64,000 bases of DNA from Candidatus Borrarchaeum weybense (GCA_019057385.1 JAHQJS010000003.1:62001-126000), one strand, 5' to 3'. Shown: positions 52,536 to 62,644, counted from the stretch's first letter. Notes: generated from the sequence alone by a model not told the origin. Made by a program: numbers and translations.

Positions 52536-52760
52536 TGCCGGGGATGGGACTTCCAGAGGAGGGAACCCCACACACTCTTTTGAACCCATGCGACCTTCCA
52601 TAAATGCATTCATTTACACTGGGTCAGCAGGTCTCTCTTTCTCTAGATTTTTGCGCTTTTGAGATCTCGAGCCTGTAGCGGATATGACTTTTGTTAAATC
52701 TGCCGCCGTACCGTTTCCAGAATAACACATATTTTGGTGTGTTCTCTTGGCTACCCCGGC
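52536..52760 (-). tRNA. tRNA-Ser(CGA) with five introns
   Basis: Acceptor GCCGGGG (52760-52754) pairs with CCCCGGC (52543-52537), discriminator A at 52536. Anticodon CGA at 52669-52667 in loop CTCGAGA. Inserts: D-loop about 52745-52715 (hairpin ACACA/TGTGT); between 27 and 28, about 52702-52676; anticodon loop, about 52665-52634; variable arm between GACC and GGTC, with a hairpin TAAATG/CATTTA; T-loop after GGGTTCAA, hairpin-forming. The spliced class II tRNA would be about 86 bases. Exact exon edges need a covariance model. Confidence 0.85.
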
Positions 52761-52921
52761 GTATATTATATCATTTAGACATTGTAGTATTGGATTTAAA
52801 ACACTTTTTCTCAATGTATAGTTCGATTTATGACTAAACGATCACATTCTATTTAGAAAAAAACAACTTATTTTCGAATTTCTTGACGGATATTTTTGAA
52901 AGGTTTTTTCTTTTAAGAGGG

Positions 52922-52932
52922 GGTTATAAAGG
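52922..52932 (+). promoter_or_regulatory. TATA box of the secreted enzyme gene
   Basis: GGTTATAAAGG lies about 60 bases upstream of the ATG at 52990, after a TC-rich tract. No strong ribosome site precedes the ATG (TTATCGGGGATT). Confidence 0.5.
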
Positions 52933-52989
52933 TCGCTGGAATGCTGGGGATGCTAACTGTAACGCTTAATTCAAAGTTTATCGGGGATT

Positions 52990-55926
52990 ATGGTGTCTCG
53001 TTCCGTAAAATACTGCACTCTACTTTTCATTAGTATGCTTGTGCTCGGTTTACCCTTCTACAGTCAACAGGCCAAAGCCGACATCTCCTTTGATGGGACA
53101 ACCGATTATAACGGCGATGGATTTATGGATCCTACCATCGATAACGGGCGGATCCGCATCAGTTTCATGACTGAGGAACGACTGGAAAATCCTCCGGGAC
53201 AGCAAATCACCTACTTACCCTATTTCTTCGTGTGGGATGGAAACGACTGGACTGAAATTGCCACTATGGGACATTTCCAGATCTCAATAGCCCCAGATAC
53301 CTCGCAATCGCCGGTTACAAATTACACCATCCAGGAAATCTATCCTAAACGGGTGGGTGTCAGTTGGGAAGAATTTTATCAGGAATGTGTCACCATCATT
53401 GACGCGAATGACCATCAGTGGCGGGTCACCGATTATTACACCCTCCGGGACGGCTGGGATTACGTAGAGATCGAACGGCACTGGGAACATCTGAATGATT
53501 CCACAGAAGAAGCAGTGCTCCTACCTTTCAATCTATCGATCACCCACCCCGCAGCAGTTTCACCCCGTAAAGCTGATGCCCTGATGATGCCCGGCTGCTT
53601 TTACAACGGCAACCTGTACGACGTGAACACCGCAGATCGTCAGGTAACACCTGATTTCCCCATGACCGATTTAAGCAACCAGTCCCAGTACCTCATCGTG
53701 GAACAGGAACGGCTCAGCATACCGTCAGTTATCTGGGAGTACGATGACTTTGTGTGCGGCTTACTGACCACTCCTACTTATATATATGACGGACAGGAGT
53801 ATACAGGCAACTCCTCGTTAGGTTATCAAGGGAATGATGAGCATTTCGACCTCATCAACTACTTAGGCGGGTGGACCAGCGGTGGTTCTCAACGAGAAGG
53901 CTATGCATATACAAAACATCTTCATAATCAGATTAATCAGGATAATCCAGGTTGCCGCGACCAGTATGAGTGGACCTTCAACAAGAACGCACTGACCGTC
54001 GATGCCAACACTATTCTCAAAAAAACCTACCGACTCTATCTGGGCATGACAGCAACCCCCCATTACGGGTTCATTGCACCGGTTCAATTGGGATGGGACT
54101 GGATTAACGGTAATTATTCGGCAGCCAATCCTACCTTAAATATGCAAGATGTCCTACAACTCAAAGCCGAACTCGCCTACCGCACCTTTTATCATAAAAA
54201 TGACACTGATAATGAATACTTGTTCTTGGCAGGCTTTTTCAGTGATGGAACTCCCGTAGATTTCATAGGCGGAAGCAGCGGTTCGATAGGCGGCCAACTG
54301 GGGCAACAGCACGCCCTGGCCTATTCGTTGCTCTACTATGGCTATCAGACGGGTAATACCTCCATGATTGCCACTGCCAACCAGATAATCGATGACTTCG
54401 TGGACTTGAGCCGTAACCCCTCGGCCGTCACGCTAAGTGAGTACGGCTGGTTATTACCCGATTACTACCTAGAGACTAATACTTCTTACGCTAACGCCCG
54501 AGACCATGGCGGCGATGTACATACCGGCAAAAGCGGCGAGGTATTATACAACCTACTGCAATGCTATCTAGTGGCAGAGCAATACGGTGATAGCCACCCC
54601 GACTGGCTTTCGTATGTGGAAGCGGCCATCAACATCTTTATGGTCAAGCAATTTGCAAACGGGACGTTTGGCAACTCCTGGACCAATGGCATCAGTTCCA
54701 GTTGCAACGATATCGCAGGAGCCGGTGGTGTGACTCTTGCCCTGACCTTAATGGAATTAGCTACACTGACCGGCAATACCACCTATTCGGACGCCGCTAC
54801 GCTGGCCATGAATTATTATATTACTGAATTTGTCGATAAAGCCCGCTTCTTTGGGGCGGATACAGGTCGCTATGACTTCAATTATGGCTATAAAAAGCAC
54901 ATCATCGACTCTAAAACTGCCGAATATATGCTCAAGGGCCTACTTCGCTTTTACGAACTGACCGATAATACGGTCTACCTGACTAAAGCAAACTTGACCG
55001 CTGAGTGGCTGGTTACCTGGCAATACGCTTGGAACGTCCCCTTCATTGGGAGTTCACGCCTGGGAGAGCAAAACTTCAAAACCAAAGGGGCATTCGCCAC
55101 CTCAGTAGAACTCAACGCCCTTCGACCGGCTTACGGCAGCAGTTACGCCCTGCAAAAACTGGCTAACTACCTTAGTGATGCTGAGTTACAAAATCGGGCG
55201 GACTTAGTGAATGCGGCCTCCAGGCAGATGGTGGTCACCTCAAGCGATACGATGGGAATGTCCAGCACCTTGATTGGCGCACAGGAAACCTACTGGTACC
55301 ACGCCGGTTTTACTGAAGATGCTAATGCCCCTCAGGGTGGCAGTTCGGGGCTGTGCTATGGAATAACCATCGCCGACGCCTACATAGGGACGAATATTTC
55401 ACTTGAAACCAATGGCCCTGACGATCCTTCAGATGGAGATGGCGGCAGCAACGGGGGCGGAGGTAGCGGAGATGATGACAACGGAGGGGGAGGTAGCTCA
55501 TCAACTGAAACGGCATCATTGGTAGTAACGGTTAATTTGGAAAATAACACTCGTCTTAGCAATAATGCCCAAAGGGAAATTCTGATAGAAGTTAATGATG
55601 AACAAGGTACCCCAATCGAGCAAGCCCATGTTACCATCACACTGAACTCTAATTATACTCTTAACTGTGAAGAAGTCGAGCCTGGTCTTTATAAAGCAGT
55701 GTTAGTTACTTCAGGGTTATCCCCAGGTGAATATATAATAACCTTCACCGTCGAAAAATCGGGTTACCAAACCTCACAACTAAAGCATAGTCTCACAATC
55801 ACACAAGGTCTCAATCTCACAGGCATTTCATTAACTGCCAGAATAGGCGCGATAAGCGGCATCGGCTTGTTGTTGGCCCTCATTGGAAAACGAAAACTGT
55901 TTGATGACATCACTTTGGAATTGTAG
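52990..55926 (+). CDS. Secreted, membrane-anchored (alpha/alpha)-toroid-like polysaccharide enzyme
   Basis: A 978-aa protein with an N-terminal signal peptide (YCTLLFISMLVLGLPFYS, then AKA). Residues 30-380 are beta-rich; 400-790 are helical repeats with YGYQTGNT, GEVLYNLLQCYLVAEQYG, GGVTLALTLMELATLTGNT and EYMLKGLLRFYELTDNT, as in alpha/alpha-toroid glycoside hydrolases, lyases and epimerases. A Gly/Ser/Asp-rich linker (about 805-840) leads to an Ig-like domain and a C-terminal membrane helix (ISGIGLLLALIG) with a basic stop, so the enzyme is displayed outside the cell. The gene is clearly GC-richer than its neighbours, suggesting transfer. Substrate unknown. Confidence 0.75.
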   Translation: MVSRSVKYCTLLFISMLVLGLPFYSQQAKADISFDGTTDYNGDGFMDPTIDNGRIRISFMTEERLENPPGQQITYLPYFFVWDGNDWTEIATMGHFQISIAPDTSQSPVTNYTIQEIYPKRVGVSWEEFYQECVTIIDANDHQWRVTDYYTLRDGWDYVEIERHWEHLNDSTEEAVLLPFNLSITHPAAVSPRKADALMMPGCFYNGNLYDVNTADRQVTPDFPMTDLSNQSQYLIVEQERLSIPSVIWEYDDFVCGLLTTPTYIYDGQEYTGNSSLGYQGNDEHFDLINYLGGWTSGGSQREGYAYTKHLHNQINQDNPGCRDQYEWTFNKNALTVDANTILKKTYRLYLGMTATPHYGFIAPVQLGWDWINGNYSAANPTLNMQDVLQLKAELAYRTFYHKNDTDNEYLFLAGFFSDGTPVDFIGGSSGSIGGQLGQQHALAYSLLYYGYQTGNTSMIATANQIIDDFVDLSRNPSAVTLSEYGWLLPDYYLETNTSYANARDHGGDVHTGKSGEVLYNLLQCYLVAEQYGDSHPDWLSYVEAAINIFMVKQFANGTFGNSWTNGISSSCNDIAGAGGVTLALTLMELATLTGNTTYSDAATLAMNYYITEFVDKARFFGADTGRYDFNYGYKKHIIDSKTAEYMLKGLLRFYELTDNTVYLTKANLTAEWLVTWQYAWNVPFIGSSRLGEQNFKTKGAFATSVELNALRPAYGSSYALQKLANYLSDAELQNRADLVNAASRQMVVTSSDTMGMSSTLIGAQETYWYHAGFTEDANAPQGGSSGLCYGITIADAYIGTNISLETNGPDDPSDGDGGSNGGGGSGDDDNGGGGSSSTETASLVVTVNLENNTRLSNNAQREILIEVNDEQGTPIEQAHVTITLNSNYTLNCEEVEPGLYKAVLVTSGLSPGEYIITFTVEKSGYQTSQLKHSLTITQGLNLTGISLTARIGAISGIGLLLALIGKRKLFDDITLEL

Positions 55927-55957
55927 TTTTTGGCTTGTTAGTATCTTTATTTTTATT

Positions 55958-56803
55958 CTAAAATTTAAAAAAACTAACAATATAATCTAAAATCCTTTCT
56001 CCTATAACTTTTAGTTCTAAGTACGGAGGTAAGGTCCATTCTGCCCAAGCAGGTAAGCCTAAAACATACCTAATGTAAATCACTACAGCGAAAACTATCG
56101 TGACAATTACAATAATGACGTAATCGACTAAGGACATTTGTAATTCATATAAAAATGTCCTTTTTTTTGCAGCACCCCAGGCTTTCGAGTCCATCGCTTC
56201 TGCGAGTTTCCATGCTCTTTTAATTGCAGATATAAAGAGAGGTACTATAAGCGGGATATAGTTTTTTATTCGTTTCAAAAAGTTTCCTTTTTGAAATTCA
56301 ATGCCTCTTGACATTTGTGCATCAATTATTTGCTGTGCTTCTCGTGCTAATGTAGGAACATAGCGATAGGCAGTGGTTATAGCCCAAGAAAACTCGTAAG
56401 GCAGTCCTAATTTTACAAGAGCTTGCCCCAGATCATCAGGATGTACTGTTTGGAAAAATACTGCAAAAGCAGTCACTAAAGCAAGAAGACGTACGACCAT
56501 ACTTAAGGCAAATGTGGTGGGATGAGGGGTATTTGATGAACTAAAAAACACGTTTATAATGAAAATGATGAGGATAAGAAATATAAATCCTTTTAGGGAA
56601 ACGAGCCACTCATGGATAATTCTAGCAATGAATAGAAGGGGGATAAGTGTAAAAAAGATGATAACAACTGGAACTAGTTGTTGAAATTGCAAAATGATGA
56701 TTGATGTAAGAACAACGAAATATAACAAAGTTCTAGGATCAAGATGATGAATAAACGTATCTTTTCTTTTAAACTCAAATGCGGATAAAGGTGAAAGCAT
56801 CAT
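55958..56803 (-). CDS. ecfT: ECF transporter T component
   Basis: A 281-aa membrane protein of the EcfT/CbiQ family: about five hydrophobic helices and the coupling-helix motifs DAQMSRGIEF and KAWKLAEAMDSKAWGA (the A-R-G and S-R-G type signatures). It couples the two ATPases encoded just upstream to a substrate-binding S component, which is not in the window, so the vitamin or metal carried is unknown. Confidence 0.9.
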   Translation of the reverse strand: MMLSPLSAFEFKRKDTFIHHLDPRTLLYFVVLTSIIILQFQQLVPVVIIFFTLIPLLFIARIIHEWLVSLKGFIFLILIIFIINVFFSSSNTPHPTTFALSMVVRLLALVTAFAVFFQTVHPDDLGQALVKLGLPYEFSWAITTAYRYVPTLAREAQQIIDAQMSRGIEFQKGNFLKRIKNYIPLIVPLFISAIKRAWKLAEAMDSKAWGAAKKRTFLYELQMSLVDYVIIVIVTIVFAVVIYIRYVLGLPAWAEWTLPPYLELKVIGERILDYIVSFFKF

Positions 56804-56805
56804 GG

Positions 56806-57624
56806 TTATCCGAGTCCCAACAATTTTGTTTTCATTTCAGTAATTGAAATTAGATCCTTCGGAAAGGATTCTTCTTGTTTTGCGATTTCCCAGGCTAATG
56901 CTGTAATTTGTGGTGGGCGAAGTTTTGTTTGTGCCATTGCTTCTAAGTTTGTCAATACATCTTTAGCCTCCCCATCTGCGATTATGCGGCCATCGCCCAT
57001 CAAAATAACGCGAGGTTGGTATTCTGCTACAAATTCAACATCATGAGTTACTATAGCAATTGTTCGTCCTTGTTGGTTTAACTCTGATATTATTTTCGCA
57101 ATATTTCTTTTTTGTATTGCATCTTGTCCCATTGTTGGTTCATCAAGGATGAGAATTTCAGGATTCATTACAAGTACTGAGGCTAATGCTACTCTTTTTC
57201 TTTCTCCTTCACTTAAAGAAAATGGTGAGCGTTTGAGAAGGTTTTTAAGATTTAAAAACATTAAAACTCTTTCCATATCCTTTTGAATCTGATCTTCAGG
57301 AATATCAAAATTTGTTGGACCAAATTTGATTTCTTCTTCTACTGTTGTTAAAAATAGTTGATGATCTGGATTTTGAAAAACGAATCCTACAATTTTCGCC
57401 ATTTCAGCAACAGAACGTGTTGTTGTTTCTATTTCATTTACAAGAACCTTCCCTTTAGTAGGTTTTAGTAATCCATTAAAATGTTTTATTAATGTCGTTT
57501 TTCCAGCACCGTTTGCACCCATAATTGCGATGTAAGTCCCCTTATTTATTTTAAGAGAAACATCATTTAGTGCTGTGACACCAGAGGGATATGTATATTC
57601 GATATTTTCAACTACAATACTCAT
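56806..57624 (-). CDS. ecfA2: ECF transporter ATPase (second)
   Basis: A 272-aa EcfA ATPase: Walker A MGANGAGKTTLIKH, Q-loop VFQNPDHQLF, signature LSEGERKRVALASVL, Walker B ILILDEPTMG and switch VTHDVEF. Overlaps the first ATPase by four bases and precedes ecfT by one, so the three form one operon. Confidence 0.93.
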   Translation of the reverse strand: MSIVVENIEYTYPSGVTALNDVSLKINKGTYIAIMGANGAGKTTLIKHFNGLLKPTKGKVLVNEIETTTRSVAEMAKIVGFVFQNPDHQLFLTTVEEEIKFGPTNFDIPEDQIQKDMERVLMFLNLKNLLKRSPFSLSEGERKRVALASVLVMNPEILILDEPTMGQDAIQKRNIAKIISELNQQGRTIAIVTHDVEFVAEYQPRVILMGDGRIIADGEAKDVLTNLEAMAQTKLRPPQITALAWEIAKQEESFPKDLISITEMKTKLLGLG

Positions 57625-58496
57625 TCTGATGAACTCCTAATTAACCCCAGTTCTTTTAAAATAACTGATGCCGCCTGTGGTACATTAAGCGGAATTTGCT
57701 GAATAGGGATCCCTTCGTTAATCAACTGCATAAATAACCGAACTAACGAAGGTATTTGAACTCCATATGTCTCATCTGGTGTAATATTTGTCGCTATTAA
57801 CTTCTCAGGTTTATCATCAAATACAAGCTCCCCATCATGTATAATAAGAAATCGAGTAGCATTTTGAAGTACTAATTCAAGTCGATGTTCAACGATTATA
57901 ACAGTTATTTTCTTCTGGGCTCGTAAATTTTCGATTATATTAAGTATATCTACTGCACTTACAGGATCTAAATTAGCGGTAGGTTCATCTAACACTAGTA
58001 TCTTTGGTTGGAGCGCTAATACGCTTGCTATTGCTACGCATTGCTGTTCTCCTCCTGAAAGTTCGTGAGGTGCTCTTTCTCTCAAATGTTGAATTTTTGT
58101 TAATTCTAGAGCTTCTTCTACACGTGCTCTAATCTCCTCTCGTGGAAGTCCAAGGTTTTCAGGACCAAATGCAATATCACGTTCCACTGTGAGCGACATT
58201 AACTGTGATTCGGGGTCTTGAAAAACCATTCCCACCTTTTGAGTTATTTCGTAGAGAGGATGCTCTCGTGTATCTAATCCATCAACTATGACACTTCCTT
58301 TCATAACACCCGATCTATAAAAATGTGGGATAAGACCATTGATACATCGGCAAAATGTTGACTTTCCGCAACCGCTAAGACCTGCTACCACAACATATTC
58401 TCCTTTCTTAATGTTTAAATTGATTTCGCGAATAGCTGGCTGTTTAGAAGTTGCGTAGCTAAATTCTAATTCGCTAATTTGAACTATATTCTCCAT
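57621..58496 (-). CDS. ecfA1: ECF transporter ATPase (first)
   Basis: An EcfA ATPase: Walker A GLSGCGKSTFCRC, Q-loop VFQDPESQL, signature LSGGEQQCVAIASVL, Walker B ILVLDEPTANLD. ATG 58496 begins MENIVQISELEFSY, the usual length; ATG 58532 is an unlikely extension. First gene of the ecfA1-ecfA2-ecfT operon. Confidence 0.93.
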   Translation of the reverse strand: MENIVQISELEFSYATSKQPAIREINLNIKKGEYVVVAGLSGCGKSTFCRCINGLIPHFYRSGVMKGSVIVDGLDTREHPLYEITQKVGMVFQDPESQLMSLTVERDIAFGPENLGLPREEIRARVEEALELTKIQHLRERAPHELSGGEQQCVAIASVLALQPKILVLDEPTANLDPVSAVDILNIIENLRAQKKITVIIVEHRLELVLQNATRFLIIHDGELVFDDKPEKLIATNITPDETYGVQIPSLVRLFMQLINEGIPIQQIPLNVPQAASVILKELGLIRSSSE

Positions 58497-58565
58497 GATT
58501 TTCGTTTCCTTGCTTTTCTTATGGATTAACAATAATTTTTTTATGGTGCACCTAGATCTTCAATT

Positions 58566-59582
58566 TTAATTCTCTTGAATAAGATCACCTTTGATTGTGA
58601 GACTTTTTTGAATCAATATTAATATTTCTTTTATCCCGGCGTTTAGATTAGTCGTTCCGTTACAAGCGGCTGCATTTTGATGGCCTCCTCCCTCACCATT
58701 AATAAATAGACCGATTTTTTGAAAGATCTTTCCTAAATGTAGTCCCGTTTCTTGTGTAATTCCTCTTTTTGCTCTACCGCTAATTCTAACATTTTTTTCT
58801 TTCTTTTTTTCTGAGGCTACTAGCGCTACATCGGCTCCAAGATCAAGTAGGGATCTTGCCACTGATGCTTCAAATGCACTTATTCTTGAAACGACAATTA
58901 TCCATCCTTCTATAATGTGTATTTTGTGACGTTTTGCAGCCTTTAATCTTGCAATACGTTCTGAATAGTCCAACTTGCTTCTCAGAAGTTCAATAATCTC
59001 TTCATAATTTGCACCAAGACGCATTAATGTTGTAGCTGCCTCAAAAGTGTCTGGAGTGCCTAATATGAAATGTCTTGAATCGTAAGTGATGCCAATTAAT
59101 AAAGCATAGGCATCCAAAGACCTAGGAATCATATTTAGTTTCCTATAGAGATTGTAAACTACTTCGCATGCTGAACATACAGAATCATCATGTATATATA
59201 AGCTAGAGATTTTTTTTCCTTCGGGATGGCATTGATGATGATCTACTATTATAATTGGCTTAGATACTTCTTTTACATGGTCTTTAAGGACTCCTAACTG
59301 TTCAAAATTACTAGTATCTACTAAGAAGTATAAATCGCACTCATTAATATCGTATCCAGTAGAAATATTCATTTTTAGGTTTTTTACAACTTTCTTAGAT
59401 ATTTTATTTAGTCCATCTGAAAAACATTGTATTTTGACTTCAGGAATAAGCCTCTTTAGAAGTCCTGATAGTGCAAATGCACTACAAATTGCATCTGGAT
59501 CTGCATTTTGATGACATAATATGCAAATCTTTTTGGGACAAATTTCATTAAGTATTTCTAAAAATGATTTGAAATAATTCAC
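58566..59582 (-). CDS. DHH-family phosphoesterase
   Basis: A 338-aa DHH/DHHA1 phosphoesterase, RecJ/nanoRNase-like: CHQNADPDAICSAFAL, LVDTSNFEQL, IVDHHQCHP (the DHH motif) and the C-terminal DHHA1 glycine-rich GEGGGHQNAAAC. Such archaeal proteins degrade short RNA or cyclic-dinucleotide products, or act as GAN-type nucleases. It sits next to the prefoldin/L37Ae/Pcc1 cluster, as in many archaea. Confidence 0.88.
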   Translation of the reverse strand: MNYFKSFLEILNEICPKKICILCHQNADPDAICSAFALSGLLKRLIPEVKIQCFSDGLNKISKKVVKNLKMNISTGYDINECDLYFLVDTSNFEQLGVLKDHVKEVSKPIIIVDHHQCHPEGKKISSLYIHDDSVCSACEVVYNLYRKLNMIPRSLDAYALLIGITYDSRHFILGTPDTFEAATTLMRLGANYEEIIELLRSKLDYSERIARLKAAKRHKIHIIEGWIIVVSRISAFEASVARSLLDLGADVALVASEKKKEKNVRISGRAKRGITQETGLHLGKIFQKIGLFINGEGGGHQNAAACNGTTNLNAGIKEILILIQKSLTIKGDLIQEN

Positions 59583-59665
59583 ATTTTGCCCCCAAATTAG
59601 ATAAGAAAACTAAAAAAAAGGAATGCTTAATGTAACTCATTTTAAAACTCATATGAAGCTACTCT

Positions 59666-60028
59666 TTACGCTGCAGTTCCTGGTTCTCCTTGGATTTGCC
59701 GAGCTAATTTCTCCCTCATCTCATCCCTCTGTTTTTTCGATCGTTCTTCTTGCCTCTGTAATGTTTTTATTCGCATACCTAAAGTTTCTTTCTTATCAGT
59801 TAATTCTTCTGTTAATTTTTTCATATCTGATTTAATTAAAAGCATTCCTATTGACTTATAAACACCAACACCTTCTTCTGCACCCTCTAATTCTTTTAGT
59901 GCATTCTCCGTCTCTCTTAATTGTAGTTCAAGTTGCGTTCTTTGTTGGGTTAATACTTTTACTTGCTGGTCTATTTGTTGTAGTCTCATTAGTTGGTGTT
60001 GTAGTTGCTGTGGTAACTCTTCACTCAA
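59666..60028 (-). CDS. pfdB: Prefoldin beta subunit
   Basis: A 120-aa coiled-coil protein with the two long helices and central beta-hairpin of prefoldin beta: LPQQLQHQLMRLQQIDQQ, VYKSIGMLLIKSD and a second coil. TTG 60028 follows GGAGGCGAG and begins MSEELPQQ, the family start; the frame continues to ATG 60076 but that adds unrelated residues. It holds unfolded proteins for the thermosome. Confidence 0.9.
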   Translation of the reverse strand: MSEELPQQLQHQLMRLQQIDQQVKVLTQQRTQLELQLRETENALKELEGAEEGVGVYKSIGMLLIKSDMKKLTEELTDKKETLGMRIKTLQRQEERSKKQRDEMREKLARQIQGEPGTAA

Positions 60029-60201
60029 TATCTCGCCTCCTTTATTAAAAAAACTCATTAAATACCTTTGATACACGTGTTGCTGATCTTTATTAATATG
60101 AGTTTTTGTGTAGAATGGTTTAGTTAGATTTATAAATTATCAGAAGATTTATAAGCTGGCTGATAACGAAAAACTTATTAAGAACCGCTTAGGTGAGTTT
60201 T

Positions 60202-60471
60202 ATGGGACGAACAAAAAAAATTGGATCCGCAGGACGATTTGGAGCAAGATATGGCTCAACAATACGAATGCGAGTGAAAAGAATTGAAGAAAAGATGAAA
60301 CAATTACATAAATGTCCCAGATGTGACATTAAAGCTGTTAAAAGGAAAAGTACAGGAATATGGAAATGCAAGAAATGTGGATATACGTTCACTGGCGGTG
60401 CTTATATTCCACTAACAGATATTGGTAAAGTTGTTTTAAGGTCGACCAGACGTATTCGAGAAATGAAATAG
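60202..60471 (+). CDS. rpl37ae: Ribosomal protein eL43 (L37Ae)
   Basis: An 89-aa protein from ATG 60202 after [26 protein letters not shown], then the zinc ribbon [31 protein letters not shown]. It is an archaeal/eukaryal large-subunit protein. It lies divergent to pfdB and convergent to pcc1. A GTG at 60193 in frame is not needed. Confidence 0.96.
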   Translation: MGRTKKIGSAGRFGARYGSTIRMRVKRIEEKMKQLHKCPRCDIKAVKRKSTGIWKCKKCGYTFTGGAYIPLTDIGKVVLRSTRRIREMK

Positions 60472-60531
60472 CAAATAAACTCAACATTCTTTTCCGCTTT
60501 CTAAAATCAACGACCAAAAAGATCTATTTCT

Positions 60532-60837
60532 TCATAATTGGATTGTTTTGTTAAGATCCTGTATTAAAACAATGAGTTTTAATATAGAATTAGTTGTTGA
60601 ACGCAAGGCAGTGATATCAGCCGCTTCAATAATGAACTTTATACTTCTTTGACTTCTTTCAACGGAAAAATCGATTTTTGCCCTCTGTGAAGAGAAAGTC
60701 TTTATTTCTGGCAATAAAATGCTATATATTACTTCTGTGGTTTCTAAATCTGAACAGACCATTCTTAGATCCATTTTATATCGCATGTTCAATATATCTT
60801 CTCCATTGATTACGTTCATTTTGATTATAATAGTCAT
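60532..60837 (-). CDS. KEOPS complex subunit Pcc1-like
   Basis: A small alpha/beta protein with SDLETTEVIYSILLPEIKTF, FSVERSQRSIKFIIEAADITALRSTTNSILKLI, matching Pcc1, the dimerising subunit of KEOPS, which makes t6A37 in tRNA. Its place between eL43 and prefoldin neighbours is typical of archaea. ATG 60786 would give 84 aa, the usual family size, rather than 101 aa. Confidence 0.75.
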   Translation of the reverse strand: MTIIIKMNVINGEDILNMRYKMDLRMVCSDLETTEVIYSILLPEIKTFSSQRAKIDFSVERSQRSIKFIIEAADITALRSTTNSILKLIVLIQDLNKTIQL

Positions 60838-61048
60838 TTCGGCGCATTTTCAGTTATTTTTAACTGAAACCGCAATTAAGCTGCGTAAACTGACTTGTAT
60901 TTTTTTAAAAAATCGGGGACTATTTATAACCTTTTGGAAACCGATTCTTGAATCTCTTTATCCCATCATTTAAAGATCTGGAAGAGATTTCAAATAAATA
61001 TTAAATTTATGCCCTCCAAAAATAAAAGATGTCTATAAGAGGGATATA

Positions 61049-62644
61049 ATGACGATTTCAAAGTCTCGATATGACTCTAAAGTTGTTGAACACTATATTA
61101 TAGGTCCATATCACATTAAAATTTATGAACGTGCTGGAAAATACACCAGCGAAGCACTTTATACGTACACTACTTTGTCTGAGACTTCACCCTTTGGTGA
61201 GATCATTGAATCTATTTCTAAAAACCTTGCAGAAAATGTGATTACAGAAGACGATATCAAAAGCAAATCCTTAGATCCTCGCTTTTATAGTTTACAGGAA
61301 CTTTTCGATAGTAGAAGGGTTCTTGTTGAAGAATATATTTACCAACACTATCCTGAATTTAAAACCATGAAAGATTTAGATGATTTGATAGAACTCGCTT
61401 GCTATAAACTCATTGGTATTTATAAAATTGCCCCTTTTCTTATGGATGAACATATCGAGGAGTTTTATTTAGATTGCCCCAACACTCAGCTCTATTTAGA
61501 TCATCGCACCTTTGGACGGTGTAAAACCACAGTAACCTTGTCTGATGATGACTTAGAACGTATAAAAACGCGATTACGCTATGAAAGCGGTCTGCTACTG
61601 GATGAAAGCAACCCTTCTATCAAGACGGAGTTGATAACGGATCGTTTTCATGTTCGCATCTCAATGGATATCGCCCCGCTAGCAGCAGATGGTCTTCATT
61701 TAGACGTACGTAAACTAAAACGTAAGGCTTTTACTCTACCAGAATTAGTAGATAATGGTACTCTTCCTGTGGAAATCGCTGCTTACATGTATTTTGCACT
61801 GGTGCGACGCCGTAACATTACGGTCATTGGGGAACCTAATTCAGGTAAAACCACACTTGTCAATGCACTGGACTTGATCACCCCTCCTGAGTGGAGAAAA
61901 ATCACAATCGAGGATGTGATTGAAAGTGTTCCTCAACATAATTACGATAAACACCAAGTACGTTTACAAGTCATTCCCTTCGAAGGTGAGAACACATTAC
62001 GAAGTAAGAGTAAGGAAATCGTGAAATTATTGCATCGTTCGCCTGATTATGTTTTCTTAGGAGAAATTCAAACCCAAGAACATTCACAAGCTGTGTTTCA
62101 CGCTCTTACAGCAGGTCTACACTTAATCCAAACTTGTCACGCCTCGTCGCCTGAAAATCTGATTGTCCGCTGGGTAGAACATCATGGTATTGCCCCCATT
62201 AATCTGTTAACTTTGGATCTCATCATCTTCATGCGAGCTTATTATCGGCAGAAACTGGTTCGCAGGGTAAGAAGGGTCAGTGAAGTGACAAAGCCTTATG
62301 GAGGCGCCGATACACTATTAGAGATCGATTTGAAAATTAACAAAGTACAGTTATGTGACACTTTTAACCTAGATACACGATTGGCAAAAAAGGTTTCCGA
62401 ATTGTTTGATACCCCTGCCCTAAGAGAAATCAGAAATGTGGAGGGGTTAAATTTGGAAGAATTCGTTGAAGAAATGTCCACATACATTGAACTGATTAAT
62501 TATTTAGTGCAAAATCACTTATTCGATCCTCAACTCAATGTAAGAGTATTTCATGGACTACATGCTGAAAAACTCAAACAATTAAGAGCATATGGTAGAA
62601 TAAATTGGCCTATACTCTATAATCACGTCATAGAGTTGATCTAA
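61049..62644 (+). CDS. Type IV pilus / Tad-like secretion ATPase
   Basis: A 531-aa GspE/TadA/ArlI-type hexameric ATPase: Walker A GEPNSGKTTLVNAL, Asp box ITIEDVIES, Walker B DYVFLGEIQTQE and His box HALTAGLHLIQTCHAS. It should drive assembly of a pilin-like filament. Two GspF-like membrane proteins follow on the same strand, so this is the start of an adhesion or pilus operon cut by the window end. The prepilins are not in view. Confidence 0.92.
   Translation: MTISKSRYDSKVVEHYIIGPYHIKIYERAGKYTSEALYTYTTLSETSPFGEIIESISKNLAENVITEDDIKSKSLDPRFYSLQELFDSRRVLVEEYIYQHYPEFKTMKDLDDLIELACYKLIGIYKIAPFLMDEHIEEFYLDCPNTQLYLDHRTFGRCKTTVTLSDDDLERIKTRLRYESGLLLDESNPSIKTELITDRFHVRISMDIAPLAADGLHLDVRKLKRKAFTLPELVDNGTLPVEIAAYMYFALVRRRNITVIGEPNSGKTTLVNALDLITPPEWRKITIEDVIESVPQHNYDKHQVRLQVIPFEGENTLRSKSKEIVKLLHRSPDYVFLGEIQTQEHSQAVFHALTAGLHLIQTCHASSPENLIVRWVEHHGIAPINLLTLDLIIFMRAYYRQKLVRRVRRVSEVTKPYGGADTLLEIDLKINKVQLCDTFNLDTRLAKKVSELFDTPALREIRNVEGLNLEEFVEEMSTYIELINYLVQNHLFDPQLNVRVFHGLHAEKLKQLRAYGRINWPILYNHVIELI

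Noticed and set aside
60719..60973. ORF opposite pcc1
   Set aside because: It is the antisense of the Pcc1-like gene plus an AT-rich promoter region, with no protein-family features.
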